Below, one piece after another: positions 6,613 through 9,808 of a stretch of 9,808 bases of DNA. The position numbers and the translations under genes are program-made. The notes beneath the pieces are model-generated. The model was not told where the DNA came from. It saw only the letters and a program-made list of their open reading frames with translations, and ran no database searches. This DNA is from Candidatus Gerdarchaeota archaeon (GTDB lineage Archaea > Asgardarchaeota > Heimdallarchaeia > JABLTI01). Position 1 is the first letter of the stretch. Each line of letters opens with the position of its first letter. The DNA is taken from contig JAEORJ010000340.1 of NCBI GenBank assembly GCA_016840945.1, positions 1-9,808 of the forward strand, given 5' to 3'.

Positions 6613-7080
6613 CTAATCACCTTCATAATTCTTACTGATTCTTTCTAAAGCTTGTTTAACTTTTGGAGATGCTTTCAATACACCATAAACCTTTACTTTT
6701 TCAACTGTTTTTTCAATCATTTCAGGTGTGATTCTGTTATCTAATGCAACAATGCCAATCGCTAGGATGTAGACCTTTTTACCTTCTCGAATTGCTTTTT
6801 CAAAACTTTCTTTGGAGATTTTAAAAACACCCATACCAAAAAATTTCATAGTATATTTGTCTTTTATATCAGCTGTTACATTTTCCTCGTAATCTTTTTG
6901 AAGTTGTTCTATTCGTCTATCGATAAAATCTTGGTGGCTATCTATGGTTTTACGAATAGCTGCTCTGATAAATTCTGTTCTACTTGGATATAGCCCTGCT
7001 TCTATCATTATATCTATCCTACCAATATCTACTGGTGGTATATTAACTGTTAATTTTTCCATTTTTGGTTCTTCAAACAT
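6613..7080 (-). CDS. Ribbon-helix-helix (CopG/MetJ-Arc type) transcriptional regulator
   Basis: DNA-binding dimer-forming regulator of 155 residues. The N-terminal ribbon-helix-helix is clear: strand LTVNIPP (10-16), helix DIGRIDIMIEAGLY (18-31), the conserved turn PSRTEF (32-37) and helix IRAAIRKTID (38-47). A charged helix (50-75) joins a C-terminal domain (78-145) with KISKESFEKAIREGKK, AIGIVALDNRITPE and YGVLKASPKVKQAL. I recall a similar domain behind ribbon-helix-helix modules in haloarchaeal regulators; it is probably an effector or oligomerisation domain. The start at 7080 is preceded by AAAGGATGG at nine bases' spacing; Met7 is an alternative. Upstream, a TATA box and an 18-bp palindrome at the expected transcription start point to negative autoregulation. 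No metal site or ligand could be identified. Other targets are unknown. Confidence 0.88.
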   Translation of the reverse strand: MFEEPKMEKLTVNIPPVDIGRIDIMIEAGLYPSRTEFIRAAIRKTIDSHQDFIDRRIEQLQKDYEENVTADIKDKYTMKFFGMGVFKISKESFEKAIREGKKVYILAIGIVALDNRITPEMIEKTVEKVKVYGVLKASPKVKQALERISKNYEGD

Positions 7081-7112
7081 TATCTTTATCCATCCTTTTG
7101 GGCATTCCTCAG

Positions 7113-7130
7113 AACATCCCTAGGGATGTT
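7113..7130. promoter_or_regulatory. 18-bp perfect palindrome, likely autoregulatory operator
   Basis: AACATCCCTAGGGATGTT is perfectly self-complementary without spacer and stands out as GC-rich in AT-rich DNA. Its centre is about 27 bases downstream of the centre of a TTTAAATA box, where an archaeal transcription start is expected, and its edge is 33 bases before the regulator's start codon. A ribbon-helix-helix dimer or tetramer bound here would block initiation. A second inverted repeat, AGGGAGTCCCT (7133-7143), may be a further half-operator. Confidence 0.6.
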
Positions 7131-7132
7131 AT

Positions 7133-7143
7133 AGGGAGTCCCT
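7133..7143. promoter_or_regulatory. Second inverted repeat AGGGAGTCCCT near the operator
   Basis: Two five-base arms flank a central G, between the TATA box and the 18-bp palindrome. It shares the CCCT/AGGG blocks with the larger palindrome but in the opposite order, as expected if one regulator recognises the same half-sites in two arrangements. Confidence 0.4.
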
Positions 7144-7144
7144 C

Positions 7145-7152
7145 TATTTAAA
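7145..7152 (-). promoter_or_regulatory. TATA box of the ribbon-helix-helix gene
   Basis: On the - strand this reads TTTAAATA, a good archaeal TATA consensus, preceded by the A-rich CAAAACG in the BRE position. The predicted start, about 25-27 bases downstream, falls in the centre of the 18-bp palindrome and gives a leader of about 42 bases that contains the ribosome-binding site. Confidence 0.5.
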
Positions 7153-7352
7153 CGTTTTGAAAAATTCATTATTGGAAAAAAATCATTGATTCGTTTCCCA
7201 AAAACTGTATCAAAAAATAAGTATATAGAGAATTCCATTTTAGCAATGAAATCTTTTCCACATTTAATATGATTTAATTTTATATTGAAGATATTCTTTA
7301 AAAATTCAATCATTTTTAAAAACAATCGAATTTTCTTATCAAGAATTTACAA

Positions 7353-7364
7353 TTATTTAAATAA
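7353..7364. promoter_or_regulatory. Palindromic TATA-like element upstream of the kinase
   Basis: TTATTTAAATAA is self-complementary and contains TTTAAATA on both strands. For the kinase gene it predicts a transcription start near 7386 and a leader of about 37 bases. Being symmetric and AT-only, it may be chance. Confidence 0.3.
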
Positions 7365-7422
7365 TTTCAAGAAATAAGATACTTAGATAATTATTACCAA
7401 TTATTATGATGTTGTGTCTATA

Positions 7423-8034
7423 ATGACAAGAAAACATAAAGTTATTTGTTTTAGTGGTTCTATTGCATCTGGTAAATCAAGTTTAATAAAAGAGCTAACA
7501 AATTTACTTGATGAATCTGCTGTAATAAAATTTGATGATTATGAGCAGTTTATAACATATCCTGAAAATTTACCTCAATGGATTAAAGATGGTGCTGATG
7601 TTACCATAATTAAAAATCAAAGAATGTTAGCTGATATACAAAAACTAATAGCTGATAAGTCAATTATTAATCCTTTAACAAAGGAAAAAATAAAATCAGC
7701 AAAATATATACTTGTTGAAGATCCATTCGGAAATTTAAGAAATGAATTTGCTCAATTATATGATTTTCTTGTGTTTATTGAAATTCCACTTGATATTTCA
7801 TTAGCTCGATTAATCAAACGAATGATAAATGAAGTTTCTATAACAGATGAAAACTCTGTAGATTTTAATAAATTGGTTAATCAAATCTCGAACTTTCTGG
7901 ACAAATACATTAATTTTCAAAGGGATTTATACCAGATAGCATATAGTAGAGTAAAACCTAATGCTAATTTATTATTAGATGGTCAAAAAACACTTGATAG
8001 TTTAGCAAAAGAAGTCCTAAGTAAAATTCTATAA
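7423..8034 (+). CDS. P-loop NTPase, nucleoside/uridine-kinase-like
   Basis: Small cytosolic kinase of the P-loop (AAA_18/uridine-kinase-like) group, about 203 residues. A Walker A loop, GSIASGKS, is at residues 12-19 straight after the first strand (KVICFS). An acidic FDDYE at 37-41 sits where nucleoside kinases bind substrate. A Walker-B-like ILVEDP is at 96-101, and basic RLIKRM at 129-134 fits a lid. ATG 7423 is chosen; GTG 7414 in frame would add three residues and neither has a Shine-Dalgarno. A T8 tract follows the stop. The next gene, same strand, is GrpB-like, a combination known from fused dephospho-CoA kinases in actinobacteria. This protein does not look like canonical CoaE beyond the P-loop. 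Its substrate (nucleoside, CoA precursor or other) is undetermined. Confidence 0.78.
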   Translation: MTRKHKVICFSGSIASGKSSLIKELTNLLDESAVIKFDDYEQFITYPENLPQWIKDGADVTIIKNQRMLADIQKLIADKSIINPLTKEKIKSAKYILVEDPFGNLRNEFAQLYDFLVFIEIPLDISLARLIKRMINEVSITDENSVDFNKLVNQISNFLDKYINFQRDLYQIAYSRVKPNANLLLDGQKTLDSLAKEVLSKIL

Positions 8035-8052
8035 TTTGTTTCTTGGTTATAC

Positions 8053-8060
8053 TTTTTTTT
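8053..8060 (+). terminator. T8 tract after the P-loop kinase
   Basis: Eight T lie 19 bases after the kinase stop, continuing into ATTTTTATTATTT, with no stem. This matches the tract behind the HXXXDG acyltransferase in length and spacing and fits archaeal termination. It implies that the GrpB gene has its own promoter in the 245-base gap. Confidence 0.5.
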
Positions 8061-8279
8061 ATTTTTATTATTTGTTCAAAATAATTGAGTAAAAAAGAGA
8101 TATGAACTTCTACTAGATAGAAATTAATAAAGTAATTAGTACTCTTTTTACTACTTATTATCTATATTGTAGAGATAATTATTTGAGCTAAAAATATACT
8201 AAAAAAGATTATTAGTTTCTCATAATTATTTCCTTTTTACAATGAAACATTTTTCTTTTCATATATCCTATTTAATATT

Positions 8280-8810
8280 ATGAAAACAGATGAAAACGTA
8301 ACACTTGTCGAACCAGATTCAAATTGGAAAATAATTTTTCAACAAGAAGCTAATTTAATTCGTAATAAAATTGGTTCGCATATTAAATCAATTGAACATA
8401 TAGGTAGTACTGCATTACCAAGAATTGCTGCTAAACCAATCATTGATATTTTAATTGGAATTGATTCTTTATCAAATTCAGAAAAGATAGTTACTACTCT
8501 TCAATCAATTGATTATGTGTATAATCAAGCTGCAGAGGTGCTTTTTCCTGAAAGATTGTTATTTCAAAAATCCGATGTTGAATCTAAACAGCAATTTAAC
8601 CTTCATATCGTTGTTCATCATAGCGATTATTGGAAAGATATTATTCTATTCAGGGATTATTTACTTACCCATCCTGAAGCGCTTAAAGAATATGAATTAG
8701 TTAAAAAGCATATGGCTGTTAGATTTCCGACAAATCTTGTTGCTTATAGTATTGGCAAAGAAGGTTATATTGTTGCAATAATTGCTCGAGCTAAAAATGA
8801 AATGAAATAG
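8280..8810 (+). CDS. GrpB/UPF0157 family protein (nucleotidyltransferase fold)
   Basis: Full-length GrpB-family protein of 176 residues. The hallmark HIGSTALPRIAAKPIIDILI at residues 40-59 combines the Gly-Ser of the polymerase-beta-like nucleotidyltransferase fold with the family's KPIID. Also present are the opening VEPDSNW (10-16), NLHIVVHHSDYW (107-118), FRDYLLTHPEALKEYELVK (124-142) and a C-terminal YSIGKEGYIVAII (156-168), all standard for the family. Family function is unsettled; members occur alone or as the C-terminal part of some actinobacterial dephospho-CoA kinases. The name does not imply a GrpE-like chaperone role. The first ATG fits the normal family N-terminus; no ribosome-binding site is seen, so the message may be leaderless. 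A P-loop kinase precedes it by 245 bases and an E2-type acyltransferase follows after about 75. Confidence 0.9.
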   Translation: MKTDENVTLVEPDSNWKIIFQQEANLIRNKIGSHIKSIEHIGSTALPRIAAKPIIDILIGIDSLSNSEKIVTTLQSIDYVYNQAAEVLFPERLLFQKSDVESKQQFNLHIVVHHSDYWKDIILFRDYLLTHPEALKEYELVKKHMAVRFPTNLVAYSIGKEGYIVAIIARAKNEMK

Positions 8811-8855
8811 CAAATTTCCTTCAATTATTTCAATTTGTGCTAATAAAAAGCGAAA

Positions 8856-8864
8856 TTTATTTAA
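8856..8864 (+). promoter_or_regulatory. Putative BRE/TATA element for the E2-type gene
   Basis: TTTATTTAA preceded by AAAAGCGAAA resembles an archaeal BRE plus TATA box. A start about 26 bases downstream would fall at about 8886, next to the ATG at 8889. This suggests a leaderless transcript and explains the missing Shine-Dalgarno. Confidence 0.35.
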
Positions 8865-8888
8865 CTCTCGCAGAATAAATAATTGAGC

Positions 8889-9707
8889 ATGCCAAAAGAA
8901 AAGATGAGTTATCAAAAGAAAAAATTCTCTATTGCAAAGATGATTTTAGCAGATTACAATAAAGTAGCTGCTACTTTTCATAGAGTAACAGGATTAATTG
9001 AAATCGACATCACTAAACCTCTTGCTAAAATGGAAGAAATTGAGAAAAAAGATGGTTATAAGGTTTCAATGACTGCATGGGTGGTTAAATGTGTTAGCCA
9101 AGCTGTTAAAGAAAACATGCACTTAAACACTTATAGAAAAGGTCGAAAACTGATAATTTTCGATGATATTGATATCAGCATCATTATTGAAATTACTACT
9201 AGATCCGGGAAGAAAGTTCCTTATAATTATGTTATTAGAAATGCTGATCAAAAAAGTGTTAAATCCATTACCGATGAAATCAGGGCTTATCAAGATAAGA
9301 AAATGGATGACGAAGAGCAATTAAGAAGAGGTAGAACTACCTATTCCCCACTATATGCACTTGTTCCTAAATTTATTCGAAAGATGGTTATTAAAGGTAT
9401 GTTGTCAAATCCTTTCAGATTGAAAAAACTGATAGGTACAATAGGAATAACCTCCTTGGGAATGTTCCTAAAAGGTCAAGGTGGATATGCCATTCCATTT
9501 TCGGATAAGACATTAAATATAGCAATTGGTAGTATTAAGGAACAAGCTATAATTCGAGATGGTCAAGCAGTAGTCCAAAAAGTACTTTGCACAACATTTC
9601 TTTTTGATCACGATATTGTCGATGGTGCCCCTGCAACACGATTTATCTCTGGTTTATCAAAAATGATGAGTGAAAATACATTCTTGGATGATTTAGAAAA
9701 GGTTTAG
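8889..9707 (+). CDS. Stand-alone 2-oxoacid dehydrogenase E2-type acyltransferase domain
   Basis: CoA-dependent acyltransferase of the dihydrolipoamide acyltransferase catalytic family, 272 residues. The active-site motif is FDHDIVDGAPATRF at residues 239-252, with His241 and Asp245 in the DHxxxDG pattern; the usual DHRxxDG Arg is Asp here. Further landmarks are the N-terminal acylation-domain helix (about 25-55), TAWVVKCVSQAVKENMHLN (62-80), DIDISIII (93-100) and GTIGITSLGMF (183-193, resembling TxSNLGMF of E2). There is no lipoyl domain, peripheral-subunit-binding domain or linker, which true E2 subunits carry, and no E1 or E3 gene nearby, so a role in a dehydrogenase complex is unlikely. 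A basic, hydrophobic insertion (about 150-180, with LVPKFIRKMVIKGML) could contact membrane. ATG 8889 is preferred over TTG 8883. Substrate unknown; acyl-CoA-dependent transfer is the likely reaction. Confidence 0.87.
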   Translation: MPKEKMSYQKKKFSIAKMILADYNKVAATFHRVTGLIEIDITKPLAKMEEIEKKDGYKVSMTAWVVKCVSQAVKENMHLNTYRKGRKLIIFDDIDISIIIEITTRSGKKVPYNYVIRNADQKSVKSITDEIRAYQDKKMDDEEQLRRGRTTYSPLYALVPKFIRKMVIKGMLSNPFRLKKLIGTIGITSLGMFLKGQGGYAIPFSDKTLNIAIGSIKEQAIIRDGQAVVQKVLCTTFLFDHDIVDGAPATRFISGLSKMMSENTFLDDLEKV

Positions 9708-9726
9708 ATAGTTACTAAACCTTTTC
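9696..9726 (+). terminator. 12-bp hairpin overlapping the E2-type stop codon
   Basis: GAAAAGGTTTAG (9696-9707, including the TAG stop) pairs perfectly with CTAAACCTTTTC (9715-9726) around a seven-base loop, followed by TTTCCTTTTTA. It lies between this gene and a possible - strand gene end at 9745, so it could act in both directions. An alternative short stem, AAACC with GGTTT (9717-9732), would compete with it. Confidence 0.6.
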
Positions 9727-9744
9727 GGGTTTCCTTTTTATGGT

Positions 9745-9807
9745 TTATGATATTAACAAATCGTCCCAAGAAATACCCCTTTGTTCCTCGATTATTTCAG
9801 CAATATT
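9745..9807 (-). CDS. Possible C-terminal end of a convergent gene (partial)
   Basis: From the window edge the - strand reads 20 sense codons and a TAA (9747-9745). The product fragment ends EEQRGISWDDLLIS, an acidic amphipathic tail typical of real protein C-termini. The 12-bp hairpin just beyond would suit the end of convergent transcripts. A + strand frame from ATG 9740 is also open to the edge but gives less protein-like sequence. Too short for family assignment. Confidence 0.4.
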   Translation of the reverse strand, partial: NIAEIIEEQRGISWDDLLIS

Positions 9808-9808
9808 T

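Larger units (their letters stand above)
7081..7413. other. Divergent intergenic region: regulator promoter/operator and kinase promoter
   Basis: This stretch separates the - strand regulator from the + strand kinase. It contains the regulator's ribosome-binding site, the 18-bp palindrome (7113-7130), a second GC-rich inverted repeat (7133-7143), the - strand TATA box (7145-7152) and a palindromic TTATTTAAATAA (7353-7364) usable toward either side. A - strand frame is open from TTG 7325 to 7086 (79 codons). It runs straight through the promoter and palindrome, has no recognisable domain and starts with TTG, so I do not call it a gene. Confidence 0.6.

Noticed and set aside
7086..7325. 79-codon - strand frame beginning with TTG just upstream of the ribbon-helix-helix gene
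   Set aside because: No recognisable domain, a TTG start with no ribosome-binding site, and its 3' third runs through the TATA box and the 18-bp palindrome, which are better explained as the regulator's promoter. Protein-level conservation would change this view.
9740..9808. + strand frame from ATG 9740 open to the window edge
   Set aside because: It lies just behind a hairpin terminator, has no ribosome-binding site and its product is less protein-like than the opposite-strand fragment. Flanking sequence is needed.
1..9808. A novel defence, toxin-antitoxin or mobile system
   Set aside because: The ribbon-helix-helix protein has an effector-type C-terminal domain and no toxin partner. No nuclease, integrase, transposase or reverse transcriptase is present.

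Overview
The window is strongly AT-rich (about 30% GC by eye). It probably comes from an archaeon, and an Asgard-type archaeon is the best guess. The reasons are archaeal-looking TATA boxes (TTTAAATA, TTATATAA), oligo-T tracts instead of classical terminators after several genes, a ribbon-helix-helix regulator with an archaeal-type C-terminal domain, and large DUF2341 and thrombospondin type-3 surface proteins. It also has a eukaryote-like BAHD-type acyltransferase. No rRNA, tRNA or housekeeping marker is present, so the taxonomy is inference. I see no CRISPR array, insertion sequence or phage gene.

Layout. A DegV-family lipid-binding protein (16-897, +) is followed by an HXXXDG (BAHD/condensation superfamily) acyltransferase (1002-2156, +). 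A 412-base gap comes next, holding a T8 tract and a 16-bp palindrome. Then comes a secreted, C-terminally anchored calcium-binding protein (about 2569-4587, +) with an FG-GAP/VCBS-type propeller and seven thrombospondin type-3 repeats. It faces a convergent membrane protein (4632-6413, -) that joins an outside DUF2341/lectin-like part to an inside PH-like domain. A 9-bp hairpin lies between the two stops. Upstream is a ribbon-helix-helix regulator (6613-7080, -), whose TATA box and a perfect 18-bp palindrome suggest autoregulation, and perhaps a 39-codon coupled ORF behind it. Three + strand genes complete the window: a P-loop kinase (7423-8034), a GrpB/UPF0157 protein (8280-8810) and a stand-alone E2-type acyltransferase catalytic domain (8889-9707). 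A 12-bp hairpin overlaps that last stop. The right edge may hold the end of a - strand gene.

Working together. The clearest shared theme is acyl and CoA chemistry: a fatty-acid-binding DegV protein, two CoA-dependent acyltransferases of the same fold superfamily, and a kinase next to a GrpB protein. The kinase/GrpB pair resembles the fused dephospho-CoA kinase-GrpB proteins of actinobacteria. The second theme is the cell surface: two large envelope proteins whose transcription units converge. Most genes appear to be their own transcription unit, so no tight operon or defence system can be claimed. The most unusual items are the lectin-like/PH-like transmembrane fusion, the probable CTG start of the propeller protein, the BAHD-type enzyme in a probable archaeon, and the regulator's palindromic operator.
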